Shown here one piece after another: positions 35,182-43,994 of a stretch of DNA of 64,000 nt. Numbering within the stretch: position 1 is the first letter of the stretch; each line of letters starts with the position of its first letter. The translations under genes and the position numbers were made by a program. The notes under the pieces were generated by a model. It was given only the letters and a program-made list of their open reading frames with translations. It searched no databases and was not told the origin of the DNA. This DNA comes from Leptospiraceae bacterium (GTDB taxonomy: Bacteria > Spirochaetota > Leptospiria > Leptospirales > Leptospiraceae): contig JACKPB010000002.1 of NCBI GenBank assembly GCA_024233875.1, forward strand, positions 186,001-250,000. The letters are read 5' to 3'.

Positions 35182-35245
35182 GGTATGTAGCCATTTTATT
35201 GCTGATTGTATTTTGAATATGCAATTCATTTTTATAATGACTATA
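35182..35245 (-). repeat. Dispersed element, copy at 35 kb
   Basis: Reverse orientation: GGTATGTAGCCATTTTATTG at the left, followed by CTGATTGTATT, and AATGACTATA at the right. The 31 bases beginning at the left end match the array units at 12.9 kb almost exactly; the distal half has diverged and contains its own repeat of ATTTTTATA. Confidence 0.7.
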
Positions 35246-35288
35246 AAAATGAATTTATTGTACTTTTTGATTTTTAAAAGGACATCAA

Positions 35289-35351
35289 ATGAATGACTCT
35301 ATTAGTAAAAATCTAAAGAGATTCAGCAATTGGAACAAAGAGTTTGCCTAA
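35289..35351 (+). CDS. Possible 20-residue ORF
   Basis: ATG with AAAAGGA five to six bases upstream opens a 20-codon frame (MNDSISKNLKRFSNWNKEFA) ending in TAA 34 bases before the 602-residue gene. The ribosome site is better than that of the gene downstream. It could be a leader peptide or the relic of a gene cut by the element at 35182. Evidence for expression is weak. Confidence 0.25.
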   Translation: MNDSISKNLKRFSNWNKEFA

Positions 35352-35385
35352 AGAAGGAAGGCAAGTAATTTTAGAGTATTAGGCT

Positions 35386-37194
35386 ATGATTATGAATAAC
35401 GAACCCAATATCCAATCCTGTAGGATGCAGGTTATGCAGGGAAGTCCCTGCCTGGAGTCATGCAAGCTCACCCGTTTTAAGAACAAATCAATTTTTGAAT
35501 ACAATTGTCTTGCGATAACAAAGTTCTCGGACTACCTGAAAAGTAACGAAAATGACATTCAGATCTCTCTTTCTGCATTTTACTCAGCTCCCAAAGAAGT
35601 CATCAATGAATTCCTTAGACAAAACCCTGAAAATAAAAAACTGCTCAAACTTTATTTCAACTTGGGGGATGTAAAAAAATGCGCCGATCGTGCGAACCAT
35701 CTCTCTGAATCAATTCTTGTAGATCTACTCAACGATGCCTGGAATACTTTTCACAGGAAGAAACCAAGCAAAGACATCCTCAATGAATTCGAAAGTTTTT
35801 TCAATCTCAGGGTGAATGCTTTTTGGAAATACGTATCCAAAGAGAAGTTAAAATCTATCAAACAATACTCCCTCAAGACTGATATCAATTCCTACGTAGA
35901 AAACCTCATTGCTTACTTAATTGAATTGACGTCTCCTGCTCCCGACCCAATCGAAATGACAGGTTCCGATGAAAACAATTTTCATCTTTATTTATTACTT
36001 TTAGAAGAGATGCAAAATCTAATAAAAGCACATCCGGAAATTAATAAAAATTTTTCTGAAGATTACCGGAATCATTCGATAGTAAATGATTTGAGTTTTG
36101 CAAAAAGTTCTGATTTGAATAGGATAGAAAAATTAAATGAGATCATAGATAGGATATCCCTCAACTACAATGAGGATAATCTAAAATCCAATATCTATGT
36201 ACTACAAAAACTCAGAACCGAGATAGATCTCCTAAACTCAAATTCCATTACTTCGGAAGTCTTTATAGATACCCTAACATCAGGAAATTTTGTTTCTATC
36301 TCTCAGTATCTAAATTTCTTCAAACTCCAACCTCCTGAAACAATCATTTCCAATTACAATCAAAATAAGGACAATCCTGATTTCATTGAAAATTTTATAT
36401 ACTTTTGCTGGCTCTTTCGTTATGAGGAAAGCATTCATAATCTTTTCAATTGTGACCTCTTTCCTGATGAACTACTAATCCAGATCATATATTTCAATTA
36501 TGGAAAATGGATACTGAATGGAAACGAAGCAGAAGACTACTTTTCAAATTTTACACTATTTGTGAATGCAGGCAAATGCAAACAATTACTGGCTGAAACA
36601 GATATCATCCGGATGGATTTAAATTTTGCCCTCTGTCTTTTTAGTAATCTGGACATTGAAAACTTAGAAATATTTTTCAAAGAAGTACGGAACAAAGAGA
36701 ATACCATTCAAATGTTTTGTTCCATTTTCATGAACTTAGACACATCAAAGATGGAGACATTTTTTATCAAAAACCCTCACCTCTTCAATCATTTCCTAAA
36801 ATACATGTCTCATTATCCTGAAAATAAAATCATTATCGACTTCTTCAAAACTTATGAAAAGAACTTAAAATTTATAGATAGCATCTACGTCAAGGCTGAG
36901 GATATTAGGATCAGATTCAATTACGAGAATGAATATCTCCTGATTCCCAATGATCCGGAAAGGATTTGGTTCATAGTAAATGAAATGTCGGGTCTTGACA
37001 ATATAGATTTGATACTCAATGTGTTTGAAAACAAGAATATTTTCCTGAACACTCAGGAAAAGCAATTGGTTCTGGACCTTTACAAAAATCCCTACCTGAA
37101 GAATTCCATCCTGGATAAGATCACAATCCCAAAAGATTTAAATCAATACCCACTTAAAAATTCTGATTTATTGACGAATATATACAAAACATAG
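35386..37194 (+). CDS. Unrecognised large helical protein with N-terminal cysteines
   Basis: Protein of 602 residues with no signal peptide or membrane segment. Near the N-terminus four cysteines (about 12, 22, 26 and 41) fall in SCRMQVMQGSPCLESCKL and YNCLAI, a spacing that could hold a metal or a Fe-S cluster. The rest is mostly alpha-helical and rich in Leu, Asn, Glu and Phe, with repeated patterns such as EFLRQNPENKKLLKLYF and FFIKNPHLFNHFLKYMS that resemble helical-repeat scaffolds. No catalytic motif is evident and no family was recognised. It is a lone gene flanked by long spacers and by the dispersed element. Its codon use is somewhat more AT-rich than that of metabolic genes nearby. 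ATG 35392 is an alternative start. Confidence 0.75.
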   Translation: MIMNNEPNIQSCRMQVMQGSPCLESCKLTRFKNKSIFEYNCLAITKFSDYLKSNENDIQISLSAFYSAPKEVINEFLRQNPENKKLLKLYFNLGDVKKCADRANHLSESILVDLLNDAWNTFHRKKPSKDILNEFESFFNLRVNAFWKYVSKEKLKSIKQYSLKTDINSYVENLIAYLIELTSPAPDPIEMTGSDENNFHLYLLLLEEMQNLIKAHPEINKNFSEDYRNHSIVNDLSFAKSSDLNRIEKLNEIIDRISLNYNEDNLKSNIYVLQKLRTEIDLLNSNSITSEVFIDTLTSGNFVSISQYLNFFKLQPPETIISNYNQNKDNPDFIENFIYFCWLFRYEESIHNLFNCDLFPDELLIQIIYFNYGKWILNGNEAEDYFSNFTLFVNAGKCKQLLAETDIIRMDLNFALCLFSNLDIENLEIFFKEVRNKENTIQMFCSIFMNLDTSKMETFFIKNPHLFNHFLKYMSHYPENKIIIDFFKTYEKNLKFIDSIYVKAEDIRIRFNYENEYLLIPNDPERIWFIVNEMSGLDNIDLILNVFENKNIFLNTQEKQLVLDLYKNPYLKNSILDKITIPKDLNQYPLKNSDLLTNIYKT

Positions 37195-37563
37195 AAATCA
37201 TTCAAACCCGGGAGGGCAAACCAACCCACCGAGTTTAGAACAATGATCAGAAGCGGGATAAAAATGTACATTCGTTGGTTTTTTAACCATATTTAAATGA
37301 TGAGCTTGGTGTCATTCTAACCTCCCGACTTTCTTCTCCCTTTTTAAATAAATGGTCTAACAAGTCACCCGAACTGAAGCCCAATCGAGAAAATATCTGA
37401 CATAATTCACCAAAAGAGACATAACCACATAATTTTTTCATACTGGGAACATTATTTTGCTATACATATTTATAGTTTATTTTAGTATAGTGAACAGATT
37501 TTTTCCCGGGGTGTGTCTAATTTGTCCCCTACTTATAGTAATGTGGTTTCCGGAGGTATCCAA
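37195..37563. other. Intergenic region with nested inverted repeats
   Basis: CGGGAGG (37209-37215) can pair with CCTCCCG (37321-37327). Inside this, AAACCAAC (37218-37225) can pair with GTTGGTTT (37274-37281), which runs into TTTTAA and may end the upstream transcript. The rest is AT-rich, with a promoter-like TTGCTA...TATAGT near 37457-37490 and a CGGAGG ribosome site for the next gene. No reading frame is supported. The nested pairing could be a terminator or an unknown structured RNA. Confidence 0.4.
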
Positions 37564-38349
37564 ATGAAATTTCTAAAGATTCGATCTATTCTTTTTCTTT
37601 CCATTCCCCTGATTTTTTTGATTTCCTCGGTTCCGACCCGCGAAAGGAAAGTATTCCTATCCTCAGAGGTTTGCCGGAAGTTGGGAGTCTTACAACCCCG
37701 TATGCTTTCTGCAGAAAGTTTTTTTGACAGAGCTATCGGGCAGAAAGCAATTGCTATCCAATCTCATCAGGGTGAGAAGATATCCTTCCCTCTAGATTTT
37801 GCCACGGGAGCCCAAAAGATTCGAGAGATCCGAAGTTTTGAAAGTTACCTAGGGATCTATCGTAGAGTTTGCGGCCACTATCCGGAGTTTCCCCTACCAC
37901 AATTGAAGAACTCCAGAGCTCTCACCAAGAAGAGAACACAACTGGAAGAGAAGATTCTAAAGCTCAATCAGAAACTCTCTTCTCAAAGACCCAAGTACTT
38001 CACTGCTCTGGGCTCAATCTATAAGATAGAAAAAAACCGGATCTTTATGAAAGGAAATCTCATATCTACTCATTCCAAGTCATTTCAGAATTCAGAGATC
38101 ATTGTCTATCTTTCCTCCCAAAGCCTAAGAAGTTTCATCAAAAATAAAGATTCTGAACTTTTCAATCAGGAGATTTCTCACCTCAAGTTGATCAAGGAGG
38201 AAGTCATTCGAACTTCAGCGGGAACCCTGAGACCTCTCTTTATTCTCAAAGAAATCCCCAGTCTACCCAATTCAACAGAACTTTCCTTAAAAAAAGAGAT
38301 TCAGCTGAATTTACTGGCTCTCGAAAAATTAGAACGCAGGAGTTTCTGA
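37564..38349 (+). CDS. Unrecognised exported protein
   Basis: Protein of 261 residues starting at ATG 37564, which has CGGAGG eight bases upstream and is followed at once by a signal peptide (ILFLSIPLIFLISSVPT, residues 8-24). The longer frame from 37513 would hide this signal. The mature protein has a central helical, Lys-rich stretch (KKRTQLEEKILKLNQKLS) and then beta-like sequence (GSIYKIEKNRIFMKGNLIS) that could be a small SH3-like or OB-like domain. No family recognised. It lies just upstream of trpE, separated by a strong terminator, so it is probably not part of the tryptophan unit. Confidence 0.72.
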   Translation: MKFLKIRSILFLSIPLIFLISSVPTRERKVFLSSEVCRKLGVLQPRMLSAESFFDRAIGQKAIAIQSHQGEKISFPLDFATGAQKIREIRSFESYLGIYRRVCGHYPEFPLPQLKNSRALTKKRTQLEEKILKLNQKLSSQRPKYFTALGSIYKIEKNRIFMKGNLISTHSKSFQNSEIIVYLSSQSLRSFIKNKDSELFNQEISHLKLIKEEVIRTSAGTLRPLFILKEIPSLPNSTELSLKKEIQLNLLALEKLERRSF

Positions 38350-38399
38350 CCCCTTTCACTCAATCAATTCGATATCTGACTTTAGCTGATTTCTAATTC

Positions 38400-38426
38400 G
38401 GGGAGACCTTCTCCCCTAACTTTTTT
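38400..38426 (+). terminator. Intrinsic terminator upstream of trpE
   Basis: GGGGAGA-CCT-TCTCCCC, a 7-bp GC-rich stem, followed by TAACTTTTTT. It ends about 40 bases before the trpE ATG and 77 bases after the previous stop. It most simply ends the upstream gene. Because it lies so close to trpE it could also act as an attenuator, but no leader peptide with Trp codons is seen. Confidence 0.8.
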
Positions 38427-38464
38427 CATTTACAGGATTTCTTATCGAAAAATCATATCGACAG

Positions 38465-39817
38465 ATGGATTTACCAGTCATACAATTGAATCGCAAACCC
38501 AGATACCTAAAGATCCAGGAAAAAATCAATTTCCTCTCGCTCTTTCAGGTCATTGAAAAGGACAATGAAAACTGCTTTTTTCTGGAATCCTTGGATCAGG
38601 ACAATTACAATTCCCGATATTCCATCATAGGTTTCCAACCTGAAGGATTGATCACTTCGAGAGGAGATGAGCTTCACTGGAATGGAAAGACCTATCATTT
38701 TTCCAATCCCTACTGGGAACTAAGAAAACTCATGCCACCCCCCAACCTTTCCAGGGACTATGCCGGTGGGCTTGTGGGCTACCTCTCCTATGAGGCCATG
38801 AACTATTTTGAACCCACCCTCAATCTACCCGTGGATGAAAGATTTCCTCAGATCCAGATGGGTATCTATAAGGATGGTCTTGTCGAAGACAAGATGACCG
38901 GTGAAATCTTTTACTTCTATTATGACCACTCCCGACTGGACATGATTCAGGAATACATTCATTCAGAAAAAATTGAAGCCGGAAAGGTCTCCATTGAGAA
39001 GCTCGGATTTTCCATGTCAGAAGATGAACATTCCCGAAATGTAGAATCCATTCTCGAAGAAATCCGATCTGGAAATACATTTCAATGTCAGCTGGGATTC
39101 AAAACAGAGTACAAAATCACGGGAGATCTTTTTTCTGTGTATTTGAAACTCAGAGAGATCAACCCCTCCCCGCATATGTACTTTATCAAATTTGGCGAAA
39201 TCAAAATTCTGGGTGCCAGTCCTGAGCTTTTGTTTCGGCTTCACAATGGACAGATGGAATCTTTCCCGCTTGCAGGTTCCATTCGTAGAGGACGAAACCC
39301 TGAAGAAGATCGGGAGTTTACCAGAAAATTACTGAACGATCCAAAAGAAATTGCCGAGCACAATATGCTGGTTGACCTCCACAGAAATGATATCGGACGT
39401 GTATCACAATATGGGACAGTAAAAGTTCGAAAATTCATGGACATAAAAAAATTCAGCCACATCCAACACATTTCTTCCGAAGTCACGGGGATTATAAAGC
39501 ATTCTGAAGATATGTTCTCCGGTTTGGCGGCAAACTTTCCTGCCGGTACTCTTTCGGGAGCACCCAAGATCGAATCCATGAAAATCATTCGAAAGACAGA
39601 AAAGATTCCACGCGGGATTTATGGTGGAGCCATCGGTCACTTTGGATTCAATGGAAACTGCACATTTGCTATCCCTATTCGATCGCTTTTTGTTTCCGGT
39701 ACTTATGCTTACACTCAGGCTTCCGGCGGAATTGTATATGATTCACTTCCCGAAAATGAATACGATGAAATCAAACGAAAGTCAAGAGCTCTAGAAAAAG
39801 TATTGGAGTCCCTATGA
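38465..39817 (+). CDS. trpE: Anthranilate synthase component I
   Basis: Chorismate-binding enzyme of 450 residues that makes anthranilate with ammonia from TrpG, the first committed step to tryptophan. Conserved parts include GGLVGYLSYEAMNYFE near 100-115, IRSGNTFQCQLGFKTEYKI near 201-219, and LGASPELLFRL. SFPLAGSIRRGRNPEED near 270-286 has Ala where PabB enzymes have the catalytic Lys. DLHRNDIGRVSQYGTV, FPAGTLSGAPKIESM and ASGGIVYDSLPENEYDE follow. The Ala favours anthranilate synthase over aminodeoxychorismate synthase, although the isolated trpE-trpG pair without other trp genes leaves some doubt. Its stop overlaps the trpG ATG (ATGA). The ribosome site is weak (AGGA about 30 bases upstream). 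Confidence 0.9.
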   Translation: MDLPVIQLNRKPRYLKIQEKINFLSLFQVIEKDNENCFFLESLDQDNYNSRYSIIGFQPEGLITSRGDELHWNGKTYHFSNPYWELRKLMPPPNLSRDYAGGLVGYLSYEAMNYFEPTLNLPVDERFPQIQMGIYKDGLVEDKMTGEIFYFYYDHSRLDMIQEYIHSEKIEAGKVSIEKLGFSMSEDEHSRNVESILEEIRSGNTFQCQLGFKTEYKITGDLFSVYLKLREINPSPHMYFIKFGEIKILGASPELLFRLHNGQMESFPLAGSIRRGRNPEEDREFTRKLLNDPKEIAEHNMLVDLHRNDIGRVSQYGTVKVRKFMDIKKFSHIQHISSEVTGIIKHSEDMFSGLAANFPAGTLSGAPKIESMKIIRKTEKIPRGIYGGAIGHFGFNGNCTFAIPIRSLFVSGTYAYTQASGGIVYDSLPENEYDEIKRKSRALEKVLESL

Positions 39818-40425
39818 AAGTATTACTAATTGATAATTACGATTCCTTTACCTACAACCTCTTTCAGTACACCGGAGAAATTTTATCCAGAGAAACTTCA
39901 CCTTTTGTTCTGGACGTTGTGCGAAATGATGAGAAATCAATCGATGAAATTAGAGAATTAGGATATGATAGGATTGTAATCTCTCCCGGTCCCGGTGATC
40001 CTATGGATCGCAACTACTTCGGAGTCTGTTCTGATGTGATCTTAGAACTAGGAAGAAAGACACCGATTCTGGGTGTTTGTCTGGGATTGCAGGGGATAGC
40101 CTACTACTTTGGTGGAAAGATCGTTCGGGCCAAAGTACCCAAACATGGAAAGACAGATACAATCGAGCATGATGAAAAAGGGGTATTCACAGGATTGCCA
40201 CAGAATATTGAGGTGATGAGATATCATTCCCTGGTTGTGGAAAAATCCTCCATTCCTGATTGCCTCACAACAACAGCCAAAGTCAATTCAGACGATTCAG
40301 CAGAAATCATGGGTCTCCGACACAAGGAATTTCCTATTGAAGGAATTCAATTCCATCCGGAATCCTTTGCAACTGAAGGAGGAATGAAGATGATAGAGAA
40401 TTTCCTGAGCGGGGCGACGGGTTAG
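39814..40425 (+). CDS. trpG: Anthranilate synthase component II, glutamine amidotransferase
   Basis: Class I glutamine amidotransferase of 203 residues that supplies ammonia to TrpE. Start LLIDNYDSFTYNLFQY, oxyanion loop ISPGPGDPMD, and nucleophile Cys in LGVCLGLQGIAYYFGG near 83-98. The TrpG/PabA stretch VMRYHSLVVEKSS is near 129, and the catalytic His-Glu is in EGIQFHPESFATEGG near 173-187. Subunits of this type can serve both anthranilate and p-aminobenzoate synthases. It is coupled to trpE by a 4-base ATGA overlap. Its stop overlaps the stop of the convergent SDR gene by three bases. Confidence 0.92.
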   Translation: MKVLLIDNYDSFTYNLFQYTGEILSRETSPFVLDVVRNDEKSIDEIRELGYDRIVISPGPGDPMDRNYFGVCSDVILELGRKTPILGVCLGLQGIAYYFGGKIVRAKVPKHGKTDTIEHDEKGVFTGLPQNIEVMRYHSLVVEKSSIPDCLTTTAKVNSDDSAEIMGLRHKEFPIEGIQFHPESFATEGGMKMIENFLSGATG

Positions 40426-41123
40426 TAAACAGCTGTAATACCACCATCCACCGTCCAATTCGCTCCATTGATGTAAGATGATTTTTCATCCAACAAAAAA
40501 ACGACTACACGTGCAATCTCTTCCGGAGAAGCAATTTTCTTAGAAGGCGTTCTATTTAGAATTTGATTTCTATGATCTGAGACTTCCGATTCCTGAACCC
40601 CCATTTTTGTTTCCACATATCCGGGAGAAATCGCATTGGATGTGATGCCATACTTTCCCCATTCATCCGCTATAGACCTTACCAGACCTATCAACCCGTG
40701 CTTGGAGGCTGAGTATGCAACAGAATTAGCACTTCCCACTATAGAAAGTGATGAAGCTATGCCGACAAACCTACCGTACGACATTTTCTGCCAGAGAGGA
40801 AGCAATACTTTCAATATTTGGTATGCGGACTTTAGATTTATAGAAAAAATCGAATCCCATTCATCTTCTTCCACCTCGGTAATTGGATGAAAAGGTCCAC
40901 CGTATCCCGCACAATGAACAAAGGTAGTAATTTCCGGATACTCATACAAAATTCCAGAATCCGTACTACGAAAATCCATATTTCGAAAAGTTTCGTTAGG
41001 AAACAAATCCCTATCTATTTTGATATCTAGATTCAAAAAGGGAATTCCTTCCTCATCGAACTTTTTTGCGATAGCAGTTCCGATCCCCCCGCTCCCTCCG
41101 GTTAATAGTATCTTTTCTTTCAG
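40422..41123 (-). CDS. SDR family oxidoreductase with probable CTG start
   Basis: Short-chain dehydrogenase of 233 residues. The first ATG in frame (41036) would cut away the cofactor fold. Upstream of it the frame stays open and encodes KEKILLTGGSGGIGTAIAKK, the expected NAD(P) loop. Between that and the previous in-frame stop the only usable start is CTG 41123, which overlaps the stop of the cyclase gene as CTGA, with AGGA seven bases upstream. The rest is normal: FVHCAGYGGPF near 66, catalytic Ser region ASSLSIVGSANSVAYSASKHG with YxxxK near 148-152, and NGANWTVDGG at the end. Substrate unknown. Last gene of the five-gene operon starting at 45339. Confidence 0.85.
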   Translation of the reverse strand: MKEKILLTGGSGGIGTAIAKKFDEEGIPFLNLDIKIDRDLFPNETFRNMDFRSTDSGILYEYPEITTFVHCAGYGGPFHPITEVEEDEWDSIFSINLKSAYQILKVLLPLWQKMSYGRFVGIASSLSIVGSANSVAYSASKHGLIGLVRSIADEWGKYGITSNAISPGYVETKMGVQESEVSDHRNQILNRTPSKKIASPEEIARVVVFLLDEKSSYINGANWTVDGGITAVY

Positions 41124-42952
41124 GGTAAAATCCTATAGAGTATTTCAGTTCCGGAGAAACCTTTCAATGAAGAATTGATTTTCTCTACCTCTTTACCTTC
41201 CAGAATAGAATTCACTCCGGGAAATTCATAGGTTTCTTTTGAAATCACAATATCACTCCCATTGCATTGCCCTTCTATTCTGGCTGCACGATTGACCGTT
41301 GTACCGAAATAATCCAACCTATCATTAAGATTGACAGCAAGAACAGGTCCCGTATGCATTCCAATCTTAATTTCAATTAGTTTTTCATCCAAATTATTAT
41401 TTAACTCTTTTATATCTCTCAAGACCTGAAATGAATAATTGAGTGCGGAGAGCGGATTTAAGAAAACAGCCATCACCGCATCGCCTATCGTTTTCACAAT
41501 TGCACCTCCATGCAATGATGCATTTTTTATGAGGATATCAAAATGTTGTCCAACTAAGCGAAATGCAAATGCATCCCCCTTCGAATTATAAAACTCTGTA
41601 GATCCCTTGAGATCGGTAAAAAGGATACATAGGTTTTGTATAGAAATTTCCTGTCCCGGACGCAAGACTTCCGAAGAGAACAAATCCCGAAATTCCTGCA
41701 TGGTAGTAAGCATATTTGCTGTAACCACGTCTTTCAACCAATCTGCTCTTTCTATCCGGACTAAAATTTCATACTCTTTTGGATTCTTGAGGTATATGTG
41801 ATGCTTCCCCCTACAAATCTGAAGATTACCTTCTGTTGGGAAATATATTTCTTTCCTACGGGGAAAGGATTCATCTACCTCTATCTGAAGAGATACTTCA
41901 GGAAGATTGAGTGAATAAATCTTATAAAATCCATCTTTCAAGTTCATCTCAATACTCCTCTCTTCTCCGGGAGGAATTCTCTGCTGTGCCCGAATGTGTG
42001 GACTATTCATTGGTGACCCAAAGCAGTACATCCCCTCACTCAATTCCTTAATATTTGGATGTATTACGAAGGACACTTCAACGGACTTATCAAAATCGGG
42101 TCCATAATCAATGTTGCAGGAAGGGCAATGAACTCGATCTTTCAGTCCGGAAAGTGAATGACTCGAACTCTTAACTCCTCTACAGTACGGACAAAGGATA
42201 TCCCAGTTGAGATTAAAAAAACCCTTTCGGGTGCCTTTCAGAAAGAAGACAAGCAATTCTTTGGAGTCTATCCCCAATTCTCTGCTCAATTTGATTGGTT
42301 TGATTTTCAACAATTCTCTATCAGGAGCATGAAATACAAAATCAGCTACACCTTCGATGATTGATTTATTTTTTTCAAATTCTGAAAATCCAATGATGAG
42401 TCGTTTGAATAGATCAGAATTTTTATTCAAACTTCTTAGTTTTTTTTCTTCCCAATGGAAAATCTCACCTTCTCTTTTAGATTCTGCAATTCGTTCATAT
42501 ACTTTTTTGAAATTGGGCAGGGTATTGAATTGCATTTCGTACCATATGGCGGGTTTCACAAATAAGGAAGCAGGTACAATTTGGAGAATGAGATCTAAAT
42601 CAAATCCTCCGGGCTTCTTTCTTACTTCTATAGCAAACAGAACTTTCTTGAGAGGTCCTTTAGAGTATTCACGAAGAACACTCAGATATTGATACTCTAC
42701 CCATTCAAACGGATGTTCTCTGTATTCAGACTCCAGAGGTCCTCCCACCCTGCCGAAGAGGACACTCCCACCATTAAGTGATGGTTCTTCCCTGTACTGA
42801 ACCTCTGAAAGTCCAACTGCCCTATTGATATTTTCTGTGTGGGAGATCAAGTCCCAGCATTCTTCCACAGGGCTATGAAATGAGTAGGATCTCATTAAAA
42901 TCATAGCGTTGGGCAAAAGCTGAGTTTTGGGCAGGAAGGAGTTCTTTTCCAT
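41120..42952 (-). CDS. Adenylate cyclase with N-terminal SRPBCC domain and zinc ribbon
   Basis: Soluble protein of 610 residues with three parts. Residues about 18-160 look like an SRPBCC (START-like) ligand-binding domain (MRSYSFHSPVEECWDLIS, then VRKKPGGFDLDLILQIVP). A zinc ribbon with CPYCRGVKSS and HCPSCNIDYG near 255-285 lies in the DUF5939-like middle region. The C-terminal class III cyclase (about 430-605) has metal-binding Asp residues in ILFTDLKGSTEFY and IVKTIGDAVMAVF, and FGTTVNRAARIEG. The specificity pair reads Lys and Asp, as for ATP, so cAMP is the likely product. A lipid or other hydrophobic ligand bound by the SRPBCC domain could control it; the CFA-like gene 10 bases upstream supports that guess. 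Confidence 0.9.
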   Translation of the reverse strand: MEKNSFLPKTQLLPNAMILMRSYSFHSPVEECWDLISHTENINRAVGLSEVQYREEPSLNGGSVLFGRVGGPLESEYREHPFEWVEYQYLSVLREYSKGPLKKVLFAIEVRKKPGGFDLDLILQIVPASLFVKPAIWYEMQFNTLPNFKKVYERIAESKREGEIFHWEEKKLRSLNKNSDLFKRLIIGFSEFEKNKSIIEGVADFVFHAPDRELLKIKPIKLSRELGIDSKELLVFFLKGTRKGFFNLNWDILCPYCRGVKSSSHSLSGLKDRVHCPSCNIDYGPDFDKSVEVSFVIHPNIKELSEGMYCFGSPMNSPHIRAQQRIPPGEERSIEMNLKDGFYKIYSLNLPEVSLQIEVDESFPRRKEIYFPTEGNLQICRGKHHIYLKNPKEYEILVRIERADWLKDVVTANMLTTMQEFRDLFSSEVLRPGQEISIQNLCILFTDLKGSTEFYNSKGDAFAFRLVGQHFDILIKNASLHGGAIVKTIGDAVMAVFLNPLSALNYSFQVLRDIKELNNNLDEKLIEIKIGMHTGPVLAVNLNDRLDYFGTTVNRAARIEGQCNGSDIVISKETYEFPGVNSILEGKEVEKINSSLKGFSGTEILYRILP

Positions 42953-42962
42953 TTAAACCTGT

Positions 42963-43994
42963 TTACTTCTTTTGTTTTTCAAAGAGATAATGGGAAACCA
43001 ACCATTCTTCTCCTTTTCTGTATCCCCAGAGCTCAGCACAGGCCATATAAAAAACTCTCCAGTAGACCCACCATTTTGTAGCATTCTCTTTCCCGTAGGT
43101 TTCTTCCAGAAGAGGAATGATCTCTTTTTTATGAGAATCCATATTGGACAACCATCCCTCTGCCGTTTTTTGGTAATGAGTTCCATTTACCCGCCAATGA
43201 TTGACTATCCGTAGATCCTTTTGGAAGTAATGAAACAAATCATCAGAAGGCATTTGACCTCCCGTGAAGAAGTATTTTGACATCCAATCAGAATCATCTT
43301 TCACTTCAAAAGCATATGCGAATTCTTTATGAGTAAAGATATGAACAAAAAATTTCGCATCATCTTTCATAAACCTAGAAAACTTTTCAAAAAGAATTTC
43401 ATAATTTTTCATATGTTCGAGCATTTCCACAGACATGAGACGATCAAATTTTTTATCAATTTCAAATTCATTCATATCTTTAGTAATTACTGTTACATTT
43501 TTAAATCCCTTCTCTTTACAAACGGAATCTATGAATTCTTTTTGAGTGCGTGAATTGGATACAGATGTTATTTTTGCATTGGGATATTTCTCTGCAATAT
43601 ACAAACTCAATGAACCCCATCCGCAACCTAAATCCAGGACTTCCATTCCATCTTTCAACTCAGCCCTATCACAACTGAGTTGAAGCATGGCCTCTTCAGA
43701 AGCATCCAGGGTGTTCACGCCTTCCGGCCAGTATCCCCCTGAATATTTCAGACGTTTTCCCAGGCAGTATTGATAAAACTTTGTAGGCACTTCGTAATGC
43801 TGTTCATTGGCATCTACAGTATGTATTGCTATAGGGCTTTTTTTTAAATCTTCTACGTACTTCATCAGAGCAGTTTGATTGGCTTCCAAACTTCCTTTGT
43901 CTTCATCTTCAATTCTCTGAGCCAATAAAGTACGAATCCCAATCCGGATGAAAACATCAGGAATAAGATCTTTTTCTAATAAATCAAATATCAT
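42963..43994 (-). CDS. CFA-synthase-like SAM methyltransferase
   Basis: Protein of 343 residues from the cyclopropane-synthase-like family that includes plant coclaurine N-methyltransferases. It starts MIFDLLEKDLIPDVFIRIGI, contains HYEVPTKFYQYCLGKRLKYS near 82-101 and the SAM loop EVLDLGCGWGSLSLYIAEKYP near 138-158. It ends with WWVYWRVFYMACAELWGY, as in the family. ATG 43994 has AGGA eight bases upstream and overlaps the phosphatase stop by 11 bases; the longer frame to 44132 is a reading through the upstream gene. It differs from the 428-residue Cfa at 348-1634, so two lipid- or amine-methylating enzymes exist. The substrate may be an unsaturated lipid or a small amine. Confidence 0.88.
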   Translation of the reverse strand: MIFDLLEKDLIPDVFIRIGIRTLLAQRIEDEDKGSLEANQTALMKYVEDLKKSPIAIHTVDANEQHYEVPTKFYQYCLGKRLKYSGGYWPEGVNTLDASEEAMLQLSCDRAELKDGMEVLDLGCGWGSLSLYIAEKYPNAKITSVSNSRTQKEFIDSVCKEKGFKNVTVITKDMNEFEIDKKFDRLMSVEMLEHMKNYEILFEKFSRFMKDDAKFFVHIFTHKEFAYAFEVKDDSDWMSKYFFTGGQMPSDDLFHYFQKDLRIVNHWRVNGTHYQKTAEGWLSNMDSHKKEIIPLLEETYGKENATKWWVYWRVFYMACAELWGYRKGEEWLVSHYLFEKQKK

